A DNA stretch of 64,000 nt from contig NZ_CP033966.1 of assembly GCF_003854895.1 (NCBI RefSeq), positions 1,984,001 to 2,048,000 on the forward strand, written 5' to 3'. The position numbers and the translations under genes were made by a program. The stretch is from Pigmentiphaga sp. H8. Its GTDB lineage: Bacteria; Pseudomonadota; Gammaproteobacteria; Burkholderiales; Burkholderiaceae_B. Below are positions 25,681 to 34,001 of this stretch, piece after piece (the stretch's first letter is position 1; the number at the start of each line of letters is the position of its first letter). Under the pieces are notes generated by a model. The model was not told the DNA's origin, ran no database searches, and saw only the letters and a list, made by a program, of their open reading frames with translations.

Positions 25681-26397
25681 TCAGGCGGTTGCCAAGCCGA
25701 GGTAGGCTTTCTGCACGGCCGGGTCGTTCATCAGGGCGCCGGCTTCGCCTTCGCCGGCAATCGCGCCGTTCTCGATCAGGTAGCCGCGCTGCGCGATCGC
25801 CAGGCTCAGCCGGGCATTCTGCTCCACCAGCAGGATGCCGACTCCGTCCTGCCGGATGGCGGCCAGGGATTTGAACAGCTCGGCGCTCATCAGGGGCGAC
25901 AGCCCCAGCGACGGTTCGTCCAGCAGCAGGATCTCCGGCCGCGACATCAGCGCCCGGCCGATGGCGACCATCTGCTGTTCGCCGCCGCTCATGGTACGGG
26001 CGGTCTGACCCAGGCGTTCCCCCAGACGGGGGAACAGGGTCAGCACGCGCTCCAGCGTGGTGGCCTCGCTTTCCCGGGCACGGCGCGCATAGGCTCCCAG
26101 CCGCAGGTTCTCGCGCACGGTGAGTTCGCCGAAGATGCCCCGGCCCTCGGGGACCAGGGCGATGCCCAGCTCGACGATGCGGTGGGCCGGCGTCGCGGCG
26201 ATGTCCTGCCCCGACAGGCGCACGACGGCCTGGCCGTCGTGCGGGACAAGGCCGGCCACGGCCTTGAGCAGCGTGCTCTTGCCGGCGCCGTTCGCGCCCA
26301 GCATGACGACGATCTCGCCCGGCCCGACCGACAGCGCGACCTTGCGCAGCGCCGTATGCTTGCCGTAGGCGACCGACAGGTTGGCGACTTCAAGCAC
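25681..26397 (-). CDS. Liv-type ABC transporter ATP-binding protein (LivF-like)
   Basis: 238 residues starting at GTG, overlapping the upstream ATPase gene by eight bases. Walker A GANGAGKST, signature MSGGEQQMVAIGRAL, Walker B LLLDEPSLGLSP and LVEQNAR are intact. Member of the second branched-chain-type operon (receptor, two permeases, two ATPases, aldehyde dehydrogenase). Confidence 0.94.
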   Translation of the reverse strand: MLEVANLSVAYGKHTALRKVALSVGPGEIVVMLGANGAGKSTLLKAVAGLVPHDGQAVVRLSGQDIAATPAHRIVELGIALVPEGRGIFGELTVRENLRLGAYARRARESEATTLERVLTLFPRLGERLGQTARTMSGGEQQMVAIGRALMSRPEILLLDEPSLGLSPLMSAELFKSLAAIRQDGVGILLVEQNARLSLAIAQRGYLIENGAIAGEGEAGALMNDPAVQKAYLGLATA

Positions 26398-27115
26398 TGG
26401 CGTCTCCCAGGTAGGCGCGGATCACTTCCGGATCCGACAGGACGGCGGCGGGCGTGCCCTCGGCGATCCTGGCGCCGGCGTTCATCACGACGCAGCGGTC
26501 GCACAGCGAGTGCACGGCGTCCATGACGTGCTCGACCAGGATGATGCTGATGCCTTCGTCCTTGAGCGAGCGGACCAGCGCGATGCCTTCGAGCAGTTCG
26601 GACGGGTTCAGGCCGGCCAGCCATTCATCCAGCAACAGCAGGCGTGGCGACAGGGCCAGGGCGCGCGCCAGTTCCAGCCGTTTCTGGTCGATGTAGGTCA
26701 GCTCGCCGGCCAGCGTCCGGGCATGGCGCGCCAGGCCGACGCGCGCCAGCAGTTCGCCGGCCCTTGTCGTGGCCCGCGCGCCCCACGCCGGTTCGCGCGA
26801 GAAGGCCAGGCCCGCCACCACGTTCTCGGTCGCGTCCATGTCGGCCAGCACCCGTACCAGCTGGAAGGTCCGCGCGACGCCCGCATGCGCCACCTTGTGG
26901 GGCGCCTTGCCGGCGATGGGGCGGCCCGCGAGTTCGATGTCTCCGGCATCCGGGGCCAGCGCGCCCGAGATCAGGTTCATGACCGTGGTCTTGCCCGAGC
27001 CGTTCGGCCCCAGCAGGCCGACGATCTCGCCGGCCTCGACCGAGAAGCTCAGGTCGTTGACCGCGGTCAGGCCACCGAAGGTTTTCCGCAAGAGGGAGAT
27101 GCGCAGGCTGTTCAT
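26390..27115 (-). CDS. Liv-type ABC transporter ATP-binding protein (LivG-like)
   Basis: 241 residues. Walker A is GPNGSGKTTV, the Q-loop region ARTFQLVRVL, the signature region reads LTYIDQKRLELARAL, and Walker B LLLLDEWLAGLNP. Two differences from standard LivG are worth noting: LTYID in the signature loop and Trp after the Walker B Glu (DEW instead of DEP). Both occur in some family members and the catalytic Glu is kept. Starts in an ATGA overlap with the permease gene. Confidence 0.93.
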   Translation of the reverse strand: MNSLRISLLRKTFGGLTAVNDLSFSVEAGEIVGLLGPNGSGKTTVMNLISGALAPDAGDIELAGRPIAGKAPHKVAHAGVARTFQLVRVLADMDATENVVAGLAFSREPAWGARATTRAGELLARVGLARHARTLAGELTYIDQKRLELARALALSPRLLLLDEWLAGLNPSELLEGIALVRSLKDEGISIILVEHVMDAVHSLCDRCVVMNAGARIAEGTPAAVLSDPEVIRAYLGDASA

Positions 27116-28059
27116 GACGCCTCCTTGGCGGCGGGAGACGCCGGCCGGTCGGCCTTGCGCAGCCGCCGGGCGAGGCCGACGACGCCGTTGGGCAGCAGGT
27201 AGACGATGATCATGAAGACGGCGCCGAGCAGGATGCTGTAGTGGTTGGGGAAGTTCGCGCCCAGGTATTCGAACAGCAGCGCGAGCGGGACGACGCCCAG
27301 CAGCGGGCCGTACAGCCGCTGCACGCCGCCCAGCAGCGCCATGATCAGCACCTGGAAGGACATGACGGGATTGAACGCGATGGCCGGGTCGATGTAGGTC
27401 CAGCGCGGCGCCATGATCGCGCCCGACAGCGTCATGAACACGGCGCTGAGCGCGAACAGCAGCACCTTGGCGCGGGTGGTGTCGATGCCGCAGTGGCGGG
27501 CCACCGTTTCGTCCGCGCCGATGATGCGCAGCGCGAAGCCCAGGCGGGAGCGGCCCAGCAGCAGGGTGGCCAGGAACAGGACCGCGCCCAGCGCCAGCAA
27601 CTGCCAGTAGATCTGTTCCTGGCTGATGTCCAGGAATACATAGCGGCCGATGGAATTCGACACGTTCACTTCGTACCAGGTGACCAGCTGGCGGATCAAC
27701 TCGGTCAGCCCGAAGGTGAAGATGACGAAATAGACCCCGGCCAGCCTGAGCGTGGACAGGCCGACCACGATGGCGACCACCAGCCCGACCAGGGCGGCCG
27801 CCGCCAGCACGGCCGGCCAGGGCAGGGCCTCGCCCAGGACCGCCACGGTATAGGCGCCGATGCCGAAGAAGGCGACCGTGGCCAGGGACACATAGCGGGT
27901 GGGGCCCGAGAACATCGCCCAGGCGGTGGCCAGCACGGCGTAGTTGAGGATGTTGATGGCCAGCGACAGGCCGTAGCCGTCGGCCACCAGGGGCACGCCG
28001 GCCAGCACCGCCAGCATGGCGGCGCCCACGATCAGGGGAATGCGCAGCGGGGCGTTCAT
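27112..28059 (-). CDS. Liv-type ABC transporter permease (LivM-like)
   Basis: 315 residues, about nine membrane helices. LivM features are VSLATVAFFGIGAYTVAVLG, LAGVYFVIFTFGLTELIRQL, the coupling loop IIGADETVARHCGIDTTR and LLGGVQRLYGPLLG. Start at ATG 28059 is fused to the stop of the upstream permease (ATGA). Confidence 0.94.
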   Translation of the reverse strand: MNAPLRIPLIVGAAMLAVLAGVPLVADGYGLSLAINILNYAVLATAWAMFSGPTRYVSLATVAFFGIGAYTVAVLGEALPWPAVLAAAALVGLVVAIVVGLSTLRLAGVYFVIFTFGLTELIRQLVTWYEVNVSNSIGRYVFLDISQEQIYWQLLALGAVLFLATLLLGRSRLGFALRIIGADETVARHCGIDTTRAKVLLFALSAVFMTLSGAIMAPRWTYIDPAIAFNPVMSFQVLIMALLGGVQRLYGPLLGVVPLALLFEYLGANFPNHYSILLGAVFMIIVYLLPNGVVGLARRLRKADRPASPAAKEAS

Positions 28060-28928
28060 CGCGCGGCCCTCCCGAACAGGCCGGTGGGACGCACCAGCAG
28101 CACCAGCAGGAACACGCCGTAGGTCACGGCGATCGTCAGTCCCGGGTCGACGTAGGTGGCGATGAAGGATTCCGCCAGGCCCAGCAGCAGGCCCGCGACC
28201 AGCGCGCCCAGGACGTTGCCCACGCCGCCCATGATGATCACGATCAGCGCCTTCATGGTGAAGATCACGCCCATGTTGGCGTTGAAGGTCAGGAACATGC
28301 TGACCAGCACGCCGCCGCCGGCCGCCAGCGCGCCACCGGCGGCGAAGGCCAGGGCCGAGGCCCAGCGCACGTCGATGGCGACCAGGCGCGCGGCCACCGG
28401 GTCCACCGCCACCGCGCGGATGGCGGTGCCCAGGCGGGTGCGGGTCAGCGCCAGGTAGAAGCCGATGCCGAACACCGCGGCGAAGCCCAGGGCCAGCAGC
28501 CGGTTCAGGGCCAGCACGGAATCCAGGATGCGGACGGGTTCGTTCAGGTAGGAATAGCTGTAGTAGTTGCCGCCGAAGGTGACCTGCATCACGCCCTGCA
28601 CGATGAACAGCAGGCCGAAGGTGGCCAGGATGCTGTCCACCTCCAGCGCGGCGCGCGTGCGGGTGCGCTTGACCAGCGGCGTCAGCAGGAAGCGGTAGAC
28701 CAGCCAGTTCAGGGCGAAGGCGATGGGGACAATCAGCAGCAGTCCCCACAGGGGCGTGACGTGGAGACCGGTCATCAGCAGGTAGGCGCAGAAGGCCGCG
28801 GCGACGAGAAATTCGCCATAGGCCAGATTCATGATGCGCGAGACGCCGTACTGCAGGGTGAGCCCCATGGCGACGAGCGCGTACATGCCTCCCAGCGTGA
28901 TGCCGGAGAAGAGTGCATCGATGAACAT
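28056..28928 (-). CDS. Liv-type ABC transporter permease (LivH-like)
   Basis: 290 residues with the LivH start pattern LFSGITLGGMYALVAMGLTL and IMNLAYGEFLVAAAF. The coupling loop reads AIRAVAVDPVAARLVAIDVR. I chose ATG 28928 (AGGAA upstream) over an in-frame start at 28961, which would add a non-hydrophobic leader. Second gene of the operon after the receptor. Confidence 0.93.
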   Translation of the reverse strand: MFIDALFSGITLGGMYALVAMGLTLQYGVSRIMNLAYGEFLVAAAFCAYLLMTGLHVTPLWGLLLIVPIAFALNWLVYRFLLTPLVKRTRTRAALEVDSILATFGLLFIVQGVMQVTFGGNYYSYSYLNEPVRILDSVLALNRLLALGFAAVFGIGFYLALTRTRLGTAIRAVAVDPVAARLVAIDVRWASALAFAAGGALAAGGGVLVSMFLTFNANMGVIFTMKALIVIIMGGVGNVLGALVAGLLLGLAESFIATYVDPGLTIAVTYGVFLLVLLVRPTGLFGRAAR

Positions 28929-28986
28929 ACGGGATTCCTGTCGCGCGCCGTCCGGCGCCATGCGGCCGGGCGGCGCGGGTTGAGGG

Positions 28987-30219
28987 TCAGCGCGAGGCGG
29001 CGCCGGCCTGCCAGGCGGACTTGGGGAAGACCAGCTTGGCGGCGCCGGCGTGGCTGGCCGGTTCGATGCCGACGAACTCGCCGTTCTGCCATTGCCCCAG
29101 CGTCAGCATGTTGGGCACCATGTGGTTCTTCAGGTTGATGCGGCCCAGGATGGTGTCGAACTCCTCGTTCGCGATCTTGGCCGACACGGCCTTGCGGTCC
29201 AGCGTCCCGGCTTTCTCGATGGCCTGTTGCAGCACCTGCAGCCCGGCATAGGTGACCAGGCTGGCCCAGCGGTCCGGCTCGGCGCCGGTCACTTCCTTGT
29301 GGCGCTGGATGTAGGCCTTGACCGCGGGGCTGCTGGCGTCGATGCCGCCCAGGCTGGCCACGCCCTCGACGTTCGCGCCGAAGCGGTTCTTGTACAACGG
29401 GAAGGCGGTGCCCACGCCGGTGTAGAACACCTTGGGATTGAAGCCCAGCACTCGCGCCTGGTCCGTGATGGCCATGGTGTCGGGCGGATAGCTGAACGCG
29501 ATGAAGACGTCGGGGTTCAGCTTCTTGGCCTCGTTCACGATGGGCGCCAGGTCCTGCGTGCCCACCGGATAGGTCTTGGCGTAGGCCAGCTTGAAGCCCG
29601 CCTTCTGGAACGCGGCGCGCGCCGCGGTGGCCAGCTCGATGCCGAAGCCGTCGGCGATGGAGACCATGGCGATGGCGTCGCCGATCTTGCCCGCCTTGCG
29701 CAGGCCGGCCAGCTGGTCGACCAGGGCTTCGGCGTATTGCGAGCCGGTGCCCAGCAGCCAGTAGCTGTTGGGCCAGCGCTTGGCGAATTCGGGCGCGCGT
29801 TCGGTAACGGCCGAGCCCGCCAGCAGCGGGTAGCCGTAGCGGTGGAAGGTGGGGGCGACGGCCAGGTTCATCGCGGTCGACCACGGAGGCAGCAGGAAGT
29901 CGACCTTGTCCTGGGTGATGAGGCGCTCGACCGCGCGCACGGCGTCTTCCGAACTGGAGCGGTCGTCGTATTCGACGACCTTGATGGGCAGGCGCTTGGC
30001 GCCAACCTTCAGGCCGCCCGCCTGGTTGACCTCATGGACCCAGAGCTTGTAGTTGGGAATGGTCGTGATGCCCGCGCCGCCCGCGTTCACGCCGGTCTTG
30101 GAGATGGCGTAGCCGATGGTGACGGCGTCCTGGGCGTGGGCCGGCAGGGCGAGCGAGAACGCCGACAGGGCGGTGGCCGCGCCCAGCAGGCGCAGCGATT
30201 TCAGGGGCGAGGTGAGCAT
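28987..30219 (-). CDS. Liv-type ABC transporter substrate-binding protein
   Basis: 410 residues. Signal peptide ends LPAHAQ; the mature protein begins DAVTIGYAISKTGVNAGGAG. Later NLAVAPTFHRYGYPLLAGSA and AITDQARVLGFNPKVFYTG match periplasmic binding-fold receptors of the amide/urea/aromatic-acid subgroup rather than classical LivJ. GGGAGA lies before ATG 30219. It heads the six-gene unit that ends in an aromatic-type aldehyde dehydrogenase and is divergent from an AraC regulator, pointing to an inducible catabolic uptake system. Confidence 0.93.
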   Translation of the reverse strand: MLTSPLKSLRLLGAATALSAFSLALPAHAQDAVTIGYAISKTGVNAGGAGITTIPNYKLWVHEVNQAGGLKVGAKRLPIKVVEYDDRSSSEDAVRAVERLITQDKVDFLLPPWSTAMNLAVAPTFHRYGYPLLAGSAVTERAPEFAKRWPNSYWLLGTGSQYAEALVDQLAGLRKAGKIGDAIAMVSIADGFGIELATAARAAFQKAGFKLAYAKTYPVGTQDLAPIVNEAKKLNPDVFIAFSYPPDTMAITDQARVLGFNPKVFYTGVGTAFPLYKNRFGANVEGVASLGGIDASSPAVKAYIQRHKEVTGAEPDRWASLVTYAGLQVLQQAIEKAGTLDRKAVSAKIANEEFDTILGRINLKNHMVPNMLTLGQWQNGEFVGIEPASHAGAAKLVFPKSAWQAGAASR

Positions 30220-30370
30220 GGTGTGTCTCCCGGTAATTTTGTAACAATCGCGGAGTTTTGTTGTAGCGACGTACAAATTCTGGCCAGAGGGCCCCGCCGT
30301 GTAAAGTTGCAGGCATTGATGAAATCGGACGAATACTTGCACTTTTCCGCCCGCCTTACCGAGGACCCGC

Positions 30371-31297
30371 ATGGTGGCTTATCCGCATTCCCTACCCGAC
30401 GTGCACCCGGACATCGGCGAGACGCCGCTGGCCACGCTGATGGAAAGCGAATCCATGGCGCCCGCGCTGGCGGCGCGCGAATGGGTGATCGACGCCGCGC
30501 GCCGGCAGGGGCGCAGCCACGCCTTGCTGCTGACGGCGGGCAAGGGCGTCGCCACGCTGCGCCACGGGCAGCTCGCGCTGCGCGCGCCGTGCCTGGCCTG
30601 GCTGCCACCCGGCATGGCGCAGTCCATACGCCTGGAGGCCGGCGGCGCCGGCTACATGCTGTCGGCCGCCGAGGAACTGGTGTCGCGCGCCTCGGCCGCC
30701 AGCCAGCACGCGGCGGCCTTGCGCAACGTGGCCGACCGCCTGCTGCATATCGGGCCGGACGAGATGGCGGCGGGGCGGGACATGCTGCGCCCCGTGTTCG
30801 AGGCGGTCAGCCATGAATTGCGCCAGGCGGCCAAGGGCGCGGCCGGCATCGCCGTCGCCTATCTTTCCATCGTCCTGACGCATCTCTGGCGCATGAGCGA
30901 CATCGATCCCGAGGCGCCCACCGGGGACCGGCCCGGCTCCGTCGTGTTCCAGCGTTTCCTGCGCGTCGTGGAGATGCACTTCCGCGAGCACTGGCCCATT
31001 TCCCGTTACGCCCGCACCCTGGGCGTGACCGAACGCCGGCTGCACGCCGCGTCCATGCGCAGCGCCGGCTGCGGCCCGCTGGCCGTGGTGCACGAGCGCC
31101 TGTTGCAGGAAGCCCGGGTACGCCTGCAGCAGTCGCCGCTGCCCGTGGCCCAGGTCGCCTACGGCCTGGGGTTCCGCGACACCGCGCACTTCAACCGCTT
31201 CTTCAAGCGCCACATGGGCGTTCCCCCCGGCAGCTACCGCCGCCGGGTGCTCGAGGAAGCCGGTCGCGAGGACCTGACTTACTCGGCCTGGCCGTAG
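30371..31297 (+). CDS. AraC-family transcriptional regulator
   Basis: 308 residues. An N-terminal cupin-like sensing region (HALLLTAGKGVATLRHGQLA, LAWLPPGMAQSIRLEAGG) is followed by the C-terminal AraC double helix-turn-helix: ISRYARTLGVTERRLHAASM and VAQVAYGLGFRDTAHFNRFF, ending HMGVPPGSYRR. GAGGA precedes ATG 30371. It is divergent from the Liv-type/aldehyde dehydrogenase operon, 151 bp away, and is its probable activator. Confidence 0.93.
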   Translation: MVAYPHSLPDVHPDIGETPLATLMESESMAPALAAREWVIDAARRQGRSHALLLTAGKGVATLRHGQLALRAPCLAWLPPGMAQSIRLEAGGAGYMLSAAEELVSRASAASQHAAALRNVADRLLHIGPDEMAAGRDMLRPVFEAVSHELRQAAKGAAGIAVAYLSIVLTHLWRMSDIDPEAPTGDRPGSVVFQRFLRVVEMHFREHWPISRYARTLGVTERRLHAASMRSAGCGPLAVVHERLLQEARVRLQQSPLPVAQVAYGLGFRDTAHFNRFFKRHMGVPPGSYRRRVLEEAGREDLTYSAWP

Positions 31298-31317
31298 CGG
31301 TCTCCCCTACCGGCAAA

Positions 31318-31339
31318 GCCGGATCCACCGCATCCTGGG
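31318..31339 (+). repeat. Fragment of the dispersed palindromic repeat
   Basis: These 22 bases are identical to 42112-42133 inside the large element upstream of apbE. The fragment sits just after the AraC gene's stop codon and before the TATACT -10-like sequence of the next gene. It looks like a decayed or half copy. Confidence 0.6.
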
Positions 31340-31375
31340 AGAAGATCCAAACGCTATACTTTTTCCCGTCTAGCC

Positions 31376-31744
31376 TTGGGTGTGAATGTCGTGAAGGTTT
31401 TCGTCGGTCGGGATTTGTCGTGGGGAGCGCTGGCCGGGGCGCTGGGACTGATGTTCCTCGTGTCCAGCGCGCTGCGCGGGCCGTTGCCCGAAGGGCCGTT
31501 CAGCGAACGGCTGCCGGTGCTGGCGCAGTATGCCGGCTCGTTCCTGGCGGCGGCGCTGATGGGGGGCTTCATCGTGCTGGTCATGTGGGGCTTCCGGCGC
31601 TTGCGCTCGCAGCCCTACGAGACGCCCCGGCGCGACCTCGCGCTTGCGATCCTGCTGATGGCCATCGTGACGTTCCGCCCCGCGCATGCCGAGGCGGCCG
31701 CGCCGGTTGCCCCGGCCGTCGGCGTGGCGCACTACGCGCCGTAG
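31376..31744 (+). CDS. Small hypothetical membrane protein
   Basis: Up to 122 residues with two hydrophobic segments (ALAGALGLMFLVSSAL, GSFLAAALMGGFIVLVMWGF), a basic loop, and a third segment (LALAILLMAIVTF) near the C-terminus. I recognise no family. The start is uncertain: TTG 31376, or GTG at 31382 or 31391, with none having a strong ribosome site. A TATACT -10-like hexamer lies at 31355. The 3' end overlaps the convergent dehydratase gene by 13 bp. Confidence 0.5.
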   Translation: MGVNVVKVFVGRDLSWGALAGALGLMFLVSSALRGPLPEGPFSERLPVLAQYAGSFLAAALMGGFIVLVMWGFRRLRSQPYETPRRDLALAILLMAIVTFRPAHAEAAAPVAPAVGVAHYAP

Positions 31745-32709
31745 GCGGCGCGCCCCTTGGCCAGGTAGGGCGCCAGCGCGAACAGGTCGACGTTGCCGCC
31801 CGAGACGATGATGCCCACGCGCTTGCCGCGCGCATCGACCTTGCCGGACAGCAGCGCGGCCGCGCCCAGGGCACCGGTGGGTTCCAGCACGAACTTCATC
31901 CGCTCCATCAGGAAGAACATCGCGCGCAGCAGTTCGTCGTCGGTCACTGTCAGCATGTCGTGGACGTGGGACTGGATGAGCGGGAAGGTGTACCGGCCCG
32001 CCGACTGCGTGCGCGCGCCGTCGGCAATGGTATCGGGGTTGTCCACCGATTGCAGCGTGCCGCTGTGGAACGACCGGGTGACGTCGTCGCCGGCGGCCGG
32101 CTCCACGCCCATGACCCGGATGCCGGGGGCGCAGGCGTTGGCCGCGATGGCGGATCCCGACAGCAATCCGCCGCCGCCGCACGGCACCAGCAGGTAGTCC
32201 AGCGGCCCGGTCTCGCGCAGCAGCTCCAGCGCGGCGGTGCCCTGGCCGGCGATGATGTCCGGATGATCGAAGGGCGGGATGGTGGTCAGCCCTTCGCGGT
32301 CGGCCAGTTCGGCCGCGATGTCCTCGCGCCGCTGCGTGGCGCGGTCGTACAGCACCACGCGGGCGCCATAGCCGCGCGTGGCTTCGAGTTTGACCTGGGG
32401 CGCGTCCGACGGCATGACGATGGTGGCCGGTATGCCCAGCAGCCGGCCCGCCAGCGCGACGGCCTGGGCATGGTTGCCGGACGAATAGGCCACCACGCCG
32501 CGCCGGCGCGCATCATCCGCCAGCCGGGCCAGCGCGTGATAGGCGCCGCGGAACTTGAAGGCGCCCATGCGCTGGAAGTTCTCGCACTTGAAGAAGACCG
32601 AGGCCCCGGTGCGGGCGTCGACAGTATGCGAGGTCAGAACGGGCGTGCGGTGGGCGTGGCCGGCAAGCAGCGCGGCGGCCGCTTCGATGGCGGGAAAGGC
32701 GACGGACAT
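31732..32709 (-). CDS. PLP-dependent threonine/serine dehydratase (hydroxyaspartate ammonia-lyase type)
   Basis: 325 residues of fold-type II PLP enzyme. The motif KCENFQRMGAFKFRGA contains the PLP lysine (FKFRGA), VPCGGGGLLSGSA is the phosphate-binding glycine loop, and SGGNVD is the C-terminal cofactor contact. SSGNHAQAVALAG is also typical. There is no ACT regulatory domain, so it is the short, catabolic or threo-3-hydroxyaspartate/serine-racemase-like form rather than biosynthetic IlvA. ATG 32709 was chosen because the upstream extension is Pro-rich and not conserved in character. Confidence 0.9.
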   Translation of the reverse strand: MSVAFPAIEAAAALLAGHAHRTPVLTSHTVDARTGASVFFKCENFQRMGAFKFRGAYHALARLADDARRRGVVAYSSGNHAQAVALAGRLLGIPATIVMPSDAPQVKLEATRGYGARVVLYDRATQRREDIAAELADREGLTTIPPFDHPDIIAGQGTAALELLRETGPLDYLLVPCGGGGLLSGSAIAANACAPGIRVMGVEPAAGDDVTRSFHSGTLQSVDNPDTIADGARTQSAGRYTFPLIQSHVHDMLTVTDDELLRAMFFLMERMKFVLEPTGALGAAALLSGKVDARGKRVGIIVSGGNVDLFALAPYLAKGRAAYGA

Positions 32710-32901
32710 GGGATTTTCCACCTGGATGCCGGCCGGAGTCGGCCGAGAAGCCAAGCATATACGAAGCGGATGGCCAGGGGGCGCGGCTTGCCGGGGCCCG
32801 GGCGGTCCCGTTTTCGGCATTTTCTTGGGGTATCCCCCGATGTTGACGCGAAGCCGAACCCCGGGCGAAAATGCCGGCTGACATGTCTATGGCATGTTCC
32901 T

Positions 32902-33016
32902 CCAAAGGGGAGTAGTTCGAGAGCCCAACAGGCTCTTTCGTACGATCGTCAATACGTGGAAGTCCGCTTCCTCCGGTCGTGCGGATCACCGCCCGGTGAT
33001 TGAACAAGACCTTTGC
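32902..33016 (+). ncRNA. yybP-ykoY (manganese) riboswitch
   Basis: The conserved blocks of the yybP-ykoY class appear in order: AAAGGGGAGTAG (32904-32915), a GAGCC-CAACA-GGCTC hairpin (32921-32935), CGTCAATACG (32948-32957), and GACCTTTGC (33008-33016). CAAAGG near the 5' end pairs with CCTTTG at the 3' end to close the element. The class senses Mn2+ and controls TerC/Alx- and MntP-type genes; the TerC-family start codon lies 90 bp downstream. The remaining leader (33017-33105) presumably holds the expression platform. The stretch 32710-32901 upstream should carry the promoter; I saw no gene in it. Confidence 0.9.
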
Positions 33017-33105
33017 AGCCTGGCCTCAGGTCCTGCATGGGTACTCCCGTCCCCCAGTGATTCCTGTTGCCAGCAGAGGCCGTCAACTTCTCTGGAGAAC
33101 CACTC

Positions 33106-33828
33106 GTGGAATGGCTTTCGGCTTTCGCCGCAGAAATTTTCACCACCCAATTCCTGTTCGCGCTCGCGTCCATCGTCGTCATCGACATCGTGCTGGCGGG
33201 CGACAACGCCATCGTCATCGCGCTGGCCGCGCGCAACCTGCCTCCCGCCTTGCAGAAAAAGGCCATCGTCTGGGGCACGGTCGGCGCCATCGTCGTCCGT
33301 ACGCTGATGACGCTGGCCGTGGTCTGGCTGCTCAAGATTCCCGGCCTCATGCTGGTGGGCGGCCTGGCGCTGCTGTGGATCGCGTACCGGCTGCTGACCG
33401 CCGAAGAGGACGAGCACGGCAGCGGCTCGGTCAACACCAGCTTCGTCGCCGCCATCAAGACCATCGTGATCGCCGACGCGGTCATGGGCGTGGACAACGT
33501 GCTGGCGGTGGCCGGCGCGGCGCACGGCAGTTTCCTGCTGGTGGTGCTGGGCCTGCTGATCAGCGTGCCCATCATGGTCTGGGGCAGCCGCCTCATCCTG
33601 CGCCTGATGGAACGCTATCCGGCCATCATCTACATCGGCGCCGGCGTGCTGGTCGTGACCGCGGCCAAGATGGTGATGGGCGAGCCCCTGGTCAAGCCCT
33701 GGTTCCAGGCCCACGCGTGGGTGCAGTGGCTGGTCTACCCGCTGGCGCTGGTTGCCATCTTGGGCGGTGCCCGCATGGTGGTCAACAATCGCGGCAAGGA
33801 CAGCCAGCCCGAATCCAACGCGGCATAA
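33106..33828 (+). CDS. TerC-family membrane protein (YkoY/YjbE/Alx-like), probable manganese exporter
   Basis: 240 residues, about seven membrane helices. TerC hallmarks are DIVLAGDNAIVIALAARNLP in the first helix and ADAVMGVDNVLAVAGAAHG in the repeat-related half; the acidic residues in the two DN motifs are the likely metal ligands. Starts at GTG 33106 with GGAG eight bases upstream. The preceding yybP-ykoY riboswitch supports a role in exporting excess Mn2+, as for related Alx/YkoY proteins. Confidence 0.93.
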   Translation: MEWLSAFAAEIFTTQFLFALASIVVIDIVLAGDNAIVIALAARNLPPALQKKAIVWGTVGAIVVRTLMTLAVVWLLKIPGLMLVGGLALLWIAYRLLTAEEDEHGSGSVNTSFVAAIKTIVIADAVMGVDNVLAVAGAAHGSFLLVVLGLLISVPIMVWGSRLILRLMERYPAIIYIGAGVLVVTAAKMVMGEPLVKPWFQAHAWVQWLVYPLALVAILGGARMVVNNRGKDSQPESNAA

Positions 33829-34001
33829 GGCCGGCACCCCGGCCGGCGCGAGGGGAATTCCCCCTCTCGCGGCAGGGGTGAACTGAGTTAAGCTTGCGGT
33901 TTTCCCGGGGTGGGTCTACCGCTCGCAGCAGAACGGCGCCCGGTTACGGCTGGACGCCGTTTTTCACGTAGGAAGGCCGCGGGCCGCTTGATCGAGTGCG
34001 A

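Noticed and set aside
33840..33880. GC-rich hairpin after the TerC gene considered as a terminator
   Set aside because: The stem around GAGGGGAATTCCCCCTC has no following T-run, so termination is not supported.
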